64,000 nt of DNA. Source: W11650 sp041844915 (GTDB lineage: Bacteria; Bacillota; Clostridia; Lachnospirales; Vallitaleaceae). The translations under genes were made by a program, and so were the position numbers. The DNA is taken from the NCBI GenBank assembly GCA_041844915.1, contig JBGZBY010000110.1:9272-73271 (forward strand), in the 5' to 3' direction. How positions within the stretch are numbered: the stretch's first letter is position 1; every line of letters starts with the position of its first letter. Positions 8,995 through 18,154 of the stretch are shown here, piece after piece. The notes beneath the pieces are model-generated. The model was not told the origin of the DNA, ran no database searches, and saw only the letters and a list, made by a program, of their open reading frames with translations.

Positions 8995-10647
8995 CTATGC
9001 TTTCATATCAAAGGAAAAACGAGATACCTTCTTTACCTCCTCGTTTGCCAAAAAGTCAGCAAAGCCATCGGTTTTATCCTTTTTCACAAAGGTTCGGATC
9101 GCCGTGATCTGGTAGTTTTTCTCCAGCAGATTATTATGCAGCAAATATATTTTTTCTCGAATCCATTTTTCCTTAGCGACATCCTCCGCATAAAAATCAA
9201 TTTGAACTCTTTGCTGCTCCTTTCGGATAAAGGTGTCCACATGTCCGAGGGTGGCAAACTCCAGCTGGAGCAATGCCGATATATCCTCTCCGGCAGCTTC
9301 TTTTCCCTTCTTTTTATTGTTTAATACAAACAGCTCCCCATTTAACGCTTTGTCGCCCAGCAAAAACGGCAGCTGCACAAATCCGGCGTTTCCCTGAAAT
9401 TTTTCCATAAAGCCAAGAGCCGATCGCGCCGACGTCGCGTCCTGAAGCGCTTCTCTCATCAATGTCGAAGGACTCTCTGCATTGCTTTTGAACTGGCTAA
9501 GCCTTTCAAACAACCTTTCCAAATGCTCGGTCGGCTCCGATTCCCTTCCATTTAAAAAAAATGTCCTCCGAAGTGCCGCCGCTCCAAGCCTTTCGCTCAA
9601 TATCTGCTTTAATTCTGCCCGCAGCTCCTCCGGCAGACCCTTAGCCGCTTTTAAAAGCTCACTCGCGTCTTTAAAGTCACCTTGTAAAAACGATTGCTTA
9701 AGCGTATTTAAAAGCTCCGAAAGATTTTTGGAATTCTCCGGTATCAAGCCTTCCTCCCCACTAAAAGTAGCCAGGGCTGATAAAAACTTGTTTTCGGAGC
9801 TTGCCGGAGCCTCCGAATTCCTGCTGGCCGAAGCAATATTTCTTTGCCAATTTTCCAGCTCTTTAACTAATGTTTCTGCTTCTGCTTTTCCCAGTAGCTG
9901 GTTCAAAGGTCGTTCTGCTGCCCGTGCTTCGCCGCCGTCCTTTTCCGTATAAAGCATTTTTAGCTGCCGGAGCAGTTCCTCCGCTTCCGGCACGTCTTTT
10001 GTCAGCTGACTCAACAGTCTTTCTCCGCTTTGTCCAGCCGCCGCTTTCGCCAGCTTTCCGATCAATTCCTCTAACCGAGAGGTCAGCTGCTCCGAGGGAA
10101 GCTTGGTTTTTAGGAGCTCTCTCATGGCTTCATCATTTAATTCGATTCCATTTTTCAACAGCAGCACCATGCTTTTTATATCCACTTCCGGATACTTGCT
10201 CATCATCAGCTGCAAGGTCTTTAAATTTTCTTGAGACAGAGGAAGCTTAGCTCCCATCAGTTCAGCCACCATCGCTTTATTTTCCGGCGTCAGCTTTAAA
10301 TGAAGCTGAGTCAGGATATCTTCCAGTCTTTTATTGCTCATTGCCGCCTGATCCAGAACCGATTTGAGCAGCAGCTTTTCCGGCGTGGCTTCTGCTACCA
10401 CCAGCTGAACAAGCTCTCCCTTGACGAACTCGAAATTTCCTTCCAGCTTGGCTTCTATCGCCTTGCCGTCGAGCTCCAGCACAATGCTCTTTTCTCCGGC
10501 AGACAGAACTCTGCCCTCAATAATATCCCCCTTTTGCAGCTCTTGAAAGGGCTTATCTGACGTAATTTTTCCGTTTTCCCCTGTTTGACTTTGGACTTGT
10601 AAATTTTGATAGGGCTGAATTCGGCTTGAATTTTCTACTTGCAGCAC
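8995..10647 (-). CDS. FliK-like flagellar hook-length-control-related protein (YlqG type)
   Basis: This is a 550-residue soluble protein with long, charged, low-complexity helical stretches in its middle and a compact C-terminal domain (about residues 400-520). That domain carries FVQLPFLLGDKALNGELFVL and LEFATLGHVDTFIRKE, resembling the C-terminal domain of FliK, the hook-length ruler of flagella. It starts with GTG at 10647, preceded by AAAGGAG. It sits between rnhB and the FlhB-C-like gene, the same order as ylqG in Bacillus subtilis. FliK C-terminal domains bind FlhB-C, so the two neighbouring proteins may form a pair; that is inference. No other flagellar genes are in the window. Confidence 0.75.
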   Translation of the reverse strand: MLQVENSSRIQPYQNLQVQSQTGENGKITSDKPFQELQKGDIIEGRVLSAGEKSIVLELDGKAIEAKLEGNFEFVKGELVQLVVAEATPEKLLLKSVLDQAAMSNKRLEDILTQLHLKLTPENKAMVAELMGAKLPLSQENLKTLQLMMSKYPEVDIKSMVLLLKNGIELNDEAMRELLKTKLPSEQLTSRLEELIGKLAKAAAGQSGERLLSQLTKDVPEAEELLRQLKMLYTEKDGGEARAAERPLNQLLGKAEAETLVKELENWQRNIASASRNSEAPASSENKFLSALATFSGEEGLIPENSKNLSELLNTLKQSFLQGDFKDASELLKAAKGLPEELRAELKQILSERLGAAALRRTFFLNGRESEPTEHLERLFERLSQFKSNAESPSTLMREALQDATSARSALGFMEKFQGNAGFVQLPFLLGDKALNGELFVLNNKKKGKEAAGEDISALLQLEFATLGHVDTFIRKEQQRVQIDFYAEDVAKEKWIREKIYLLHNNLLEKNYQITAIRTFVKKDKTDGFADFLANEEVKKVSRFSFDMKA

Positions 10648-10880
10648 GGGTTTCTCCTTTCTGCCGCTCCCTGTTTTTTCTGCTATTCTCGCAAAAGATA
10701 TTTTCTAGGGGCTTAACCTTTTGAGCTTTTCCAAAGGCTTCCGAGAATATACGGTCTACATCAAACCATAAAAAAGCTTTTGCTACAGGGTAAAATGGCT
10801 CGGGCAGGATTAATTGTTTTGGGGCAGCGTCGGTTTATCATCATTTGGGAACATCGCCAGCTATTTTAGAGGAGTACCGA

Positions 10881-11666
10881 CTATCTCTCAAGGAATGCTT
10901 TGATAAAGCTGCGGCGATGAATTTCACAAGCGCCGAAACGGCGAATGGCCTCGGTATGCTCCGCTGTACCATAGCCCTTATTTTTGGCAAATTGATACTG
11001 CGGGTATATTTCATCATAGGCAATCATGATATCATCTCTGACTACCTTTGCCACTATAGATGCAGCGGCAATGGAAATGCTTTTTTCATCGCCCTTGGTG
11101 ATCGCTATCTGCTTTATCGGTATCTGCGGAATAATGACCGCGTCGTTGAGCAAAACATCCGGCGGCAGAGAAAGACTGAGCCATGCATTTGCCATCGCTT
11201 CATAGGTCGCCTGCAAAATATTGATCTCGTCAATCCTCTCATTGCTTGCCATGCCAACGGCACAGGCCAACGCTTTTTCTTTGATTTCCTCCGCCAGCTC
11301 TCGGCGCTTTTCATCGGACAGCTTTTTGGAATCGTTGAGATGCAGGATTTCCTTGGAAGGATCTAAAATGACAATCCCTGCTACAACCGGCCCTGCCAGC
11401 GGGCCTCTGCCGACCTCATCCACACCGGCAACAATTTCACCGGCATGCTTTTGCTCAAAGGCCGACATCGCCTTTAGTCGAATCCGCTCTGCCGCCAACG
11501 CTTCTTTATATTTTTCGGCTCTTTGGCGCAGCTGCTGAACCCCGATTCGCATATCCTTTTCATGCTTTTGCAAAAAAGCGTCAATCAAAGCCATAGAAAA
11601 GCCTTCCGCTTTATCCTGCGCCAGAGCCTCCTCCCATTGTTGCCTGATTTGCTTGATTCCTTCCAT
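10881..11666 (-). CDS. rnhB: Ribonuclease HII
   Basis: This encodes about 261 residues. RNase HII cuts the RNA strand of RNA-DNA hybrids and removes single ribonucleotides from DNA. The catalytic signature VDEVGRGPLAGPVVAG lies near residue 82, with LNDSKKLS and the SIAAASIVAKVVRD block further on. An N-terminal extension of about 75 residues, typical of Firmicutes RNase HII, precedes the catalytic domain. The ATG at 11666 has a GGAGG site seven bases upstream and is preferred to an ATG five codons earlier. The 233 bases to the next gene downstream hold no recognised gene. Confidence 0.96.
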   Translation of the reverse strand: MEGIKQIRQQWEEALAQDKAEGFSMALIDAFLQKHEKDMRIGVQQLRQRAEKYKEALAAERIRLKAMSAFEQKHAGEIVAGVDEVGRGPLAGPVVAGIVILDPSKEILHLNDSKKLSDEKRRELAEEIKEKALACAVGMASNERIDEINILQATYEAMANAWLSLSLPPDVLLNDAVIIPQIPIKQIAITKGDEKSISIAAASIVAKVVRDDIMIAYDEIYPQYQFAKNKGYGTAEHTEAIRRFGACEIHRRSFIKAFLER

Positions 11667-11761
11667 TTCCTTGCCTCCCATCCTTCTTCTCCGATGCCCT
11701 TCCTTCCGCTTCCGTGCCTTGGATAAGCGCTCTGCACTTTACCCTTTTCTACTCCTACCAG

Positions 11762-12226
11762 CTATCGCTTTTGCGAATTTAAGATATGGGCAAGCAGCGC
11801 CTCGCAGCCCTCCAGCACCTCCCGATAGGTCGTTTCAAAATCCCCTGTATACCATGGATCGGCAATATCTCGCGGATTTTCGCAAAGATCAAGCAGGCGA
11901 AACACCTTCGGACTCTCCTTTTTTTCAAAGATTCGCAGGATATTTTTAATATTTTCCTTCTCCATTCCAACGATATAATCGAATTTGTTAAGATCTCCCT
12001 TCTCCAAATGTCTGGCCCTCATTCCTTTGGTCGAGATCCCGACCTCGTTCAGCTTGTTCCTCGTGCCGTGATGAACAGGATTGCCAACCTCCCAAGAGGA
12101 GGTTCCCGCCGAGTCGATAACAAAACAGCTGGAAAGTCCTCTCTTTTCCACCATATCCCGAAATACCGCCTCCGCCATAGGCGAACGGCAAATATTCCCT
12201 AAACAAACGAATAATACCTTTATCAT
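11762..12226 (-). CDS. Low-molecular-weight protein tyrosine phosphatase
   Basis: This encodes 154 residues with the complete active-site P-loop at the N-terminus (VCLGNICRSP; nucleophile Cys8, Arg14) and the general-acid loop near residue 122 (DPWYTGDFE). The length matches the family. Such enzymes dephosphorylate phosphotyrosine on proteins and in Firmicutes can act on kinases controlling capsule, stress or metabolism. The target here is unknown. It lies 15 bases after hflC, so it may be read with the hflK-hflC pair. Confidence 0.93.
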   Translation of the reverse strand: MIKVLFVCLGNICRSPMAEAVFRDMVEKRGLSSCFVIDSAGTSSWEVGNPVHHGTRNKLNEVGISTKGMRARHLEKGDLNKFDYIVGMEKENIKNILRIFEKKESPKVFRLLDLCENPRDIADPWYTGDFETTYREVLEGCEALLAHILNSQKR

Positions 12227-12241
12227 ACCGCCAGTTCCTCT

Positions 12242-13183
12242 TTAATTGCTTTGATATCCATCAACATATTTTAGTATCTCATTTTTTTCATCCAAAAAGA
12301 TGGTGGTTCCCGATATTTCTTTGTAAAGATCCATCCGTTTGATAAAGCGATAAAATTCCAAGTCCTTATTCAGGGAATCTTGATAAATCTTCAGCGCCTC
12401 CGCGTCAGCCTCAGCTCGAATCTTTGCCGCCTCCTGCATGGCCTTGGCTACGATCTCGGCATATTCTCTGTCCGCCGCTGCCTGCGCCTGCATATACTCA
12501 GAATCTCCCTCCGCCGTCAGCTTTTCCGACTCCTTTTCAATTTCCTTGCTCATTTTCTGCTCTATCGTCGCCACATTGTTGGCTGGAAAGGTTTTGCGAT
12601 TCACTCCGATGTCAGAAATAAATATACCAAAATCAACTACCAGCTGTTCATTCAAAAGCACGAGCTTTCCATTTAATAAATTTTCCACAGTTTCCTTATA
12701 AAAAAACTCATTAAACGACAATTGATTGGCTGTATTGATTACCGTCTTGTAAACATATTCGTCCATTCGATTATACGCCAGATTAAAGTTGCCGCCGACA
12801 GCGATCGTAAAGCTAATCGGATCCGCCACCTTATACTGGGCATAGGTCTGAATTTGAATTCGCCGGTTGTCGAGAGTATTGATCAATTCCTCATTGGAAA
12901 GATAGGTCATATACTTGGAACTGTATTTTTTTACATTTTGTATAAATGGAATTTTAAAATGCAGTCCTTTTTGTGTCAATATTGCAATATCTCGATATCC
13001 ATTTTTCACCAGGTTGGCATTGACCTTTTCCAGATCCTCCTGATTGACAATCGCACTGGTCAGCTTTCCAAAGGTTTCCAGCACTGCCACCTCGTCCTCA
13101 TATACAATATAGCAGGAGGAATTCAACAAAAAAACTGCCAGTATCAACAATACACCTATCACTACACCGCCTGCTTTTTTCAT
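12242..13183 (-). CDS. hflC: Membrane-anchored SPFH protein HflC
   Basis: This encodes 313 residues with one N-terminal membrane segment (VVIGVLLILAVFLLNSS) followed by an SPFH/band-7 domain (about 25-200) and a charged helix rich in Ala and Glu (EADAEALKIYQDS). HflC pairs with HflK to form a large membrane cage around the FtsH protease and modulates its activity. GGAGG near the end of hflK serves as its ribosome site, and the two genes overlap by one base (TAATG), so translation is coupled. The C-terminal region is somewhat shorter than in proteobacterial HflC. Confidence 0.85.
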   Translation of the reverse strand: MKKAGGVVIGVLLILAVFLLNSSCYIVYEDEVAVLETFGKLTSAIVNQEDLEKVNANLVKNGYRDIAILTQKGLHFKIPFIQNVKKYSSKYMTYLSNEELINTLDNRRIQIQTYAQYKVADPISFTIAVGGNFNLAYNRMDEYVYKTVINTANQLSFNEFFYKETVENLLNGKLVLLNEQLVVDFGIFISDIGVNRKTFPANNVATIEQKMSKEIEKESEKLTAEGDSEYMQAQAAADREYAEIVAKAMQEAAKIRAEADAEALKIYQDSLNKDLEFYRFIKRMDLYKEISGTTIFLDEKNEILKYVDGYQSN

Positions 13184-14250
13184 TATTGTCCACCTCCTAA
13201 AATGACGTCGTTTTTCACCGCATTTTCGCTGAAATTATAAAATTTATGAATATTTTCATCGTCAGAGGAGGAAATAACCACCTGATTGTTTTGGAAAAAG
13301 CTGGTCATGGCTTCAATATAGTATCTTTCCCTGACAATGTCCGGATTTTGCAGGTACTCGGCATACAGCGCGTTAAACTGCGCTACGCCGGCATTGGCTT
13401 CGGCTATCACTTGAGCTTTGTAGGCATTGGCATCCTCGATTAAGCGTCTGGCTTCGGCTTCGGCTTTTGGAATAATGGTATTATAGTATTTTTCCGCATC
13501 CTCTTTTTTACCATTTTTGTATTGATTGGCATTTTCCTTCTGCTGATAAGCCTCTTCCACACTCGGCAGGAACTGTACGTTTTGCGTGCCAACCAGTACG
13601 ATTTCTATACCAATTTCATAATCGTCAATCTTCTTTTGCAGGCGCGGCTTAATCGACTCGTCAATCAGCTCCTTCTGCGTCTTGGCTTCGTCCAAAGTAA
13701 AAGATTGCAGGCTGGTTCTGACAATATCCTCCAATGCCAAATTTAAGGTTCCCGTCACATCATCAACCTTGTAGAGGAAATTCACCGGATCCTTGATCCG
13801 ATATTGAATAATCAGCTCAATCAAAGCAATAGAGGCATTGTTGTTTGCCCCGTCTACGATTACCTTTGCCTCCGCATCCTGATCTTCATAAGAGGCTATT
13901 GACTGGTATTCGTTTTTATCCCTAGTCCGAAAGCCATATTCCATATTATAGATTGTACGCACGTCAACCTTAGTCACCGTATCAATAAAGGGCAGCTTAA
14001 AATTGACTCCCGGCTTCGTCACCACCTCCTGAAGCTGACCAAAGCGCAGCACAACGCCATTTTCCTTATTCTCTAAAATAAAAAATGCATTTAATCCAAG
14101 CACAACCAATACCAAGGGAATCAGCACCAAGGACAAAATCCGCCGAACGCCCTTTTTCATTTTTTCAAAGTCAACGTCAATTGTTGGGGGCTTTGGAGAT
14201 TTGGGAGAATTGGTGTTTTCAAAATCCCTTTCATTATTGTTTCCTGACAT
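13183..14250 (-). CDS. hflK: Membrane-anchored SPFH protein HflK
   Basis: This is a 355-residue protein with a short Pro/Asn-rich cytoplasmic N-terminus (NTNSPKSPKPPTIDVD), one membrane segment (LSLVLIPLVLVVLGLNAFFIL), an SPFH domain and a long C-terminal helix with AEAEARRLIEDANAYKAQVI, typical of HflK. It forms a hetero-oligomer with HflC that holds FtsH in a membrane microdomain. It is the first gene of the hflK-hflC unit and starts about 140 bases downstream of the 6S RNA terminator. HflK/HflC are common in Proteobacteria and present in some Clostridia. Confidence 0.87.
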   Translation of the reverse strand: MSGNNNERDFENTNSPKSPKPPTIDVDFEKMKKGVRRILSLVLIPLVLVVLGLNAFFILENKENGVVLRFGQLQEVVTKPGVNFKLPFIDTVTKVDVRTIYNMEYGFRTRDKNEYQSIASYEDQDAEAKVIVDGANNNASIALIELIIQYRIKDPVNFLYKVDDVTGTLNLALEDIVRTSLQSFTLDEAKTQKELIDESIKPRLQKKIDDYEIGIEIVLVGTQNVQFLPSVEEAYQQKENANQYKNGKKEDAEKYYNTIIPKAEAEARRLIEDANAYKAQVIAEANAGVAQFNALYAEYLQNPDIVRERYYIEAMTSFFQNNQVVISSSDDENIHKFYNFSENAVKNDVILGGGQ

Positions 14251-14386
14251 TTCATTCCTCCTATTGTCATTTAGGGATATTCCCCGAAGCTTGCTTCGCT
14301 TTCTTCCGCCGATTTCGCCCTTCCTCTCCGAAAGGAGTGCTTGAAAAATCCACCAGACTGCACAGCACAGCTGTTTTCATTCTTCG

Positions 14387-14430
14387 GAAAAAAGAGGCTT
14401 AGACCAATCGCTTGGTATACGCCTCTTTTA
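14387..14430 (-). terminator. Rho-independent terminator of 6S RNA
   Basis: On the minus strand an AAAGAGGC...GCCTCTTT stem with an inner ACCAA/TTGGT stem is followed by six T. It lies directly downstream of the 6S RNA closing stem. Confidence 0.85.
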
Positions 14431-14601
14431 TATCCAAAATGCCGTTCTCAAATTTTGACCCCAGTATGTAACCGGGTGGGTACTCGCATTATAACTTCTG
14501 TCTACCAAATCCATGTGAGGTTCCACATCCGTTATAAGATATAAAGTTCCCATATATAATGTGTTGGTTCAAAATAATGAGCCCTCGAACATCTCAGAAT
14601 G
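14430..14601 (-). ncRNA. ssrS: 6S RNA (SsrS)
   Basis: About 172 bases with the hallmarks of 6S RNA, which binds the housekeeping RNA polymerase holoenzyme by mimicking an open promoter. The 5' end reads CATTCTGAGATGTTCG, closely like the Escherichia coli 6S 5' end (CTGAGATGTTCG). It pairs with the 3' segment GAACGGCATTTTGGATAT to form the closing stem. The interior holds the long irregular helix with a central bubble, and GAGTACCCACCCGG plus CTGGGGTCAAAATTTGAG in the right arm. A perfect TATAAT promoter lies just upstream and a strong terminator follows. This identification is from recall of the family consensus; a covariance search would settle the exact ends. Confidence 0.85.
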
Positions 14602-14608
14602 TAATTTT

Positions 14609-14636
14609 ATTATAAGCTATTTTTCAAAAAAATCAA
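14609..14636 (-). promoter_or_regulatory. Sigma-A promoter of 6S RNA
   Basis: TTGATT (14636-14631) and TATAAT (14614-14609) on the minus strand are spaced by 16 bases. The expected transcription start, around 14601, coincides with the predicted 6S 5' end. Confidence 0.8.
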
Positions 14637-14668
14637 GCCATTTTTTTGTTTTTTTGCTGAAAGACTCT

Positions 14669-15484
14669 TTAATTCTCATCTTCAATCCGCTGTAGCCATT
14701 CCCGAACCAGCGCCGCAAACAGCTCCGGCCGGTCGATCTGAAGCGCATGGCCTGCCATATCCAGCGCGGCAAAGGTCGCCGACGGATAGCTTTCTACCAG
14801 TGCCCATACATCCTGATAGCCGGTAATATGATCCTGCCGCCCGACAATAAAAGCGGCGGGCTTGTTATAAACGCCGATCCTTTTCTCCAAATCAAAGGAA
14901 AAGCTGTAGCTTTTCAAAAGCCTTCCCACAAATTCCGTATTTGCCCTTTCCCTGCCGCTTAACAGCTCTGCCTTCATTTTTTCATAATTTTCCGAATTGA
15001 TTCGTACTAAGCCCTGCATCATGTCATGCTGCTCTTCCGGACTTAAGGTTTGGAAAAAGCTCTGATCAATTTTCTTTTTTTTGTTTTCTGGCAGGGTTCT
15101 TTTCTCATAGGTCGGAATCACCACCGGACAGAGCAACAAAAGTCCAGCCGTTCTCTCCGGAAATGCCGACAAGATACCTCTTGCCAAGTAGCCGCCATAG
15201 GATTGCCCGGCAACCAAAAAATCTCCCTTTATTACTTCCTCTGCAAATGCCGTCAGCACCTCCAAAACGCCGTCAGCTGTAGCAAAATCCAACGCAGCCG
15301 AGGATCCTCCCATCCCCGGCAGATCAATATAAATCCGCTTATATCCTCCTTTTTCTTTAAAAACAGGCTCCATGCAGCCCTTCATCAGCTGCATATCCGC
15401 TCCCAAGCCATGCAACATCAAGATCGGCGTCCCTTCCCCCAACATTTCATAATAAAAAGGCTCATTTTTAAATTGAAAGATCAT
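14669..15484 (-). CDS. Alpha/beta-fold hydrolase
   Basis: This encodes about 271 residues of the alpha/beta-hydrolase superfamily. Visible are the oxyanion motif LHGLGADM, the nucleophile elbow GQSYGGYLARG (Ser), the acid region VGRQDHITG (Asp) and the catalytic His in DMAGHALQIDRPE. The start at ATG 15484 has GAGAGGG just upstream; a TTG 12 codons earlier has no convincing site. The substrate cannot be told from sequence. There is no signal peptide, so it is cytoplasmic. Confidence 0.82.
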   Translation of the reverse strand: MIFQFKNEPFYYEMLGEGTPILMLHGLGADMQLMKGCMEPVFKEKGGYKRIYIDLPGMGGSSAALDFATADGVLEVLTAFAEEVIKGDFLVAGQSYGGYLARGILSAFPERTAGLLLLCPVVIPTYEKRTLPENKKKKIDQSFFQTLSPEEQHDMMQGLVRINSENYEKMKAELLSGRERANTEFVGRLLKSYSFSFDLEKRIGVYNKPAAFIVGRQDHITGYQDVWALVESYPSATFAALDMAGHALQIDRPELFAALVREWLQRIEDEN

Positions 15485-15656
15485 TTTTTCCCTCTCTTCT
15501 TTTTTATGCAGATTCAGCAAAGCTTCTTGATTTTAAACACTTTGCCAAGCGGTTTATCATTCCATCTATCGTTTAGGACATCCTGCTTCTGAAATAGTTT
15601 ATGCCGTCGCCCTTTATCGGCTCTTTACCCTGTTTTCACCGCTCTCCAGCGCCGGC

Positions 15657-16442
15657 TCAAGGCTCTAGTTCTCTCATCCACCTTCTTCCGCCCTGAAAAA
15701 TCGCAACCTCGGAAACGCCTTTTTTTAAAAGCATACAAATCGCCTTCTCAAACTCAAACTGATAGCCCTTTACCTGATGTGCATCCGAGCCAATGGAAAA
15801 AAGCCGGCCGCCTGCCGCTAAATACAGCTCCGTAAAATAATCGTAGAGCTTCGCGTTCCCATAGGCGTACATGCTTCTGGTATTTATCTCAATCGCCATT
15901 TCCTTCTGAATCGTCAGGTCAATTACCTTTTTCAGATATTTTTCTCCATAGCGCTCCAAGTCCTTCACCGTCGCCTTCGCCAACCGAATCCCATAGTCGA
16001 AATGCGTTAAAACCTCAGCCTCCACCGGACTTTCCAGAGCCTCCGTCAAGCAGCTATAATATTCCTCGATTCTGGCCCTTATATTTCCGTCATAAAATTT
16101 CTCCTGCATAAAGTCCTTACCCTCGGCATTATGCACCGACAACAGCCTGACATCGTAGCTCTTGCCTTCCAGATATTGCCGTATCCTGCTCTCTGCCGAC
16201 CGCGCATAGCCGATTTCAATGCCGGAAAAGACCCTTTCTCCATGCCTTGCATTGAGCTGCTTTATTTTATTTTTGTATCCGTCATAGTCAGGAATATCAT
16301 CTCGGTAACCGGAAGCAGGATTTTCAAAGTCCAAATGCTCCGTCGTTACGATAGGATTTTCCGTTATTTTTAAATATTCCTCTATCGGCTCCACCGAATC
16401 AAAGGAAAATTCCGAATGCATATGCTGATCATAGGCCAACAT
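15657..16442 (-). CDS. PHP-domain histidinol-phosphatase family protein (HisJ type)
   Basis: This encodes 261 residues of the PHP metal-dependent phosphatase family. Metal-binding signatures are DQHMHSEFSFDS at the N-terminus, TTEHLDFENP near residue 34, VLTHFDYG near residue 144 and SIGSDAHQVKGY near 218. HisJ-type proteins dephosphorylate histidinol phosphate in histidine synthesis, but the family also includes other small-molecule phosphatases and no his genes are nearby, so the substrate is uncertain. AGGAGG lies nine bases before the ATG. The MATE gene precedes it. Confidence 0.82.
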   Translation of the reverse strand: MLAYDQHMHSEFSFDSVEPIEEYLKITENPIVTTEHLDFENPASGYRDDIPDYDGYKNKIKQLNARHGERVFSGIEIGYARSAESRIRQYLEGKSYDVRLLSVHNAEGKDFMQEKFYDGNIRARIEEYYSCLTEALESPVEAEVLTHFDYGIRLAKATVKDLERYGEKYLKKVIDLTIQKEMAIEINTRSMYAYGNAKLYDYFTELYLAAGGRLFSIGSDAHQVKGYQFEFEKAICMLLKKGVSEVAIFQGGRRWMRELEP

Positions 16443-16515
16443 TTTTCATTTCCTCCTCTAGCCATCGCTTGCTTTCAAGACGCATTGCCTTGCACAAAAT
16501 CCCAAAAGTCGTTCC

Positions 16516-17889
16516 TTACGCCGACACCGCCTTAAACCGGTCTTCCCTAGGCAGCTTTTTCCGAACAAGGACAAAGCAAAGCAAATGCGCGATCGCCGTG
16601 ACACCCCATGATACGGGATAAGCCAAAAACAAACTCTCCAGCGTGCCACTCCATGCAAAAACAGTAACAATCCATAGTATCCGCAGGCCGCAGGCGCCGA
16701 TGGCCGAAACAATCATCGGCATTACCGAATAGCCAAGACCCCGCAAGGAACCAACCACCGCTTCCATTATGCCACAGAAAAAATATACGCTCAAAACAAT
16801 TCGCATTCTCGTCATTCCATAATTAATAACCTCCGGATCTGATGAGAAAAAGCCCAGCAAATCCCTGCCGAAGAAAATAATCGTATTTCCCATAATCAAC
16901 CCGATGGCTATGACCAGAAGCACGCTGCTGCTCAATATTTTATTGATTCTCGAATATTTTCCAGCTCCCAAATTTTGACTGGTAAAGGTAATTGTCGCCT
17001 GAGAGAATGCATTCATTGACACATAAACAAAACCTTCTAAATTAGCAGAAATAGTACTTCCGCCCATTACCATCGAACCAAAGGAATTAATCGAGGATTG
17101 AATTACCACATTCGACAAGGAGAAAACCACTCCCTGAAGCCCCGCTGGTAAGCCGATCTTAATAATTTTAATCAGCTTATCTCGGTTCATTTTCAGTTTA
17201 TTAAAATACAGACGAATACAGCTGTCCACCGTCAGCAGGCGGCGCAACATCAAATAGCAAGATACGCACTGCGACAGTATCGTCGCCAAGGCAACTCCAG
17301 CTACGCTCATATGAAAGAACACAACAAAGACAATATTCAAAACGACGTTGAGAAAGCCCGCAACCGCTAGGTAGTATAAAGGTCTTTTGGTATCGCCGAC
17401 CGCCCTTAAAATAGCGCTGCCGAAGTTATAAAATAGCATGACCGGCATCCCCAAAAAATAAATACGAAGATAAAGCGCCGAAAGCTGAATAACATCATCC
17501 GGCGTTCCCATAATTCTAAGCAAAGGCGTGGCAAATATCAATCCAATGCACATCAGAAGGATTCCGCTGATCAGGCTAAGCAGCACCGAAGTATGTACAA
17601 TTTTGCTGACATCCTCCTTTCTGCCGGCACCAAAATTGGTCGATACCTGAACACTGGTTCCAACAGACAAGCCCATAAACACATTGGTCAAGAGATTGAC
17701 TAGCGCTCCGTTTGAGCCTACCGCTGCCAGCGCCAGTCTTCCGGCCCATTTGCCGACAACCATGACATCCGCCGCATTAAAGAAAAGCTGCAAAATCCCC
17801 GATAGGATTAAAGGCAGAGAAAACATCAATATTTTCCCTGCCAGTGGCCCATTTAACATATCAATTTCTTTTTCCTTCGTTTTTTTCAT
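16516..17889 (-). CDS. MATE family efflux transporter
   Basis: This is a polytopic protein of about 457 residues with some 12 membrane segments in two homologous halves, typical of MATE (multidrug and toxin extrusion) exporters. Recognisable family features are PLILSGILQLFFNAADVMVVGKW near the N-terminus and LPAGLQGVVFSLSNVVIQ at the start of the second half. MATE proteins export cationic drugs or metabolites using Na+ or H+ gradients. The start is uncertain: ATG 17889 is used here, and ATG 17910 is possible. It lies downstream of the PL8 gene but beyond a strong terminator, so it is probably transcribed separately. Confidence 0.85.
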   Translation of the reverse strand: MKKTKEKEIDMLNGPLAGKILMFSLPLILSGILQLFFNAADVMVVGKWAGRLALAAVGSNGALVNLLTNVFMGLSVGTSVQVSTNFGAGRKEDVSKIVHTSVLLSLISGILLMCIGLIFATPLLRIMGTPDDVIQLSALYLRIYFLGMPVMLFYNFGSAILRAVGDTKRPLYYLAVAGFLNVVLNIVFVVFFHMSVAGVALATILSQCVSCYLMLRRLLTVDSCIRLYFNKLKMNRDKLIKIIKIGLPAGLQGVVFSLSNVVIQSSINSFGSMVMGGSTISANLEGFVYVSMNAFSQATITFTSQNLGAGKYSRINKILSSSVLLVIAIGLIMGNTIIFFGRDLLGFFSSDPEVINYGMTRMRIVLSVYFFCGIMEAVVGSLRGLGYSVMPMIVSAIGACGLRILWIVTVFAWSGTLESLFLAYPVSWGVTAIAHLLCFVLVRKKLPREDRFKAVSA

Positions 17890-18047
17890 CCTTATCGCCA
17901 CCCATCTCATTGCCGGAAAAGCTGATATTTCCGGCTTCCATCGCGCTTTTTTCTCCGAGATCCCCTATAAAAGAAAGTCCGAACCCCTGCTGCCGATTTG
18001 TTTCTTTTATATTACCATCAAACGCCCCGATAAACAAGTTAAATTTT

Positions 18048-18106
18048 AAAGCCGGCTGGGAAAATGGAAGCTTATTTTATATCCTTCCATTTCCCAGCCG
18101 GCAAAA
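18048..18106 (-). terminator. Strong rho-independent terminator after PL8 gene
   Basis: Two arms of about 20 bases (18051-18070 and 18083-18102) pair with a single bulged A around a 12-base loop. A-rich and T-rich tracts flank both sides, so it may work in both directions. Confidence 0.8.
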
Positions 18107-18154
18107 AAAACCTGCCTTACATGCGTATTTTACAGTAAAATCCCCGCTGCCGCT

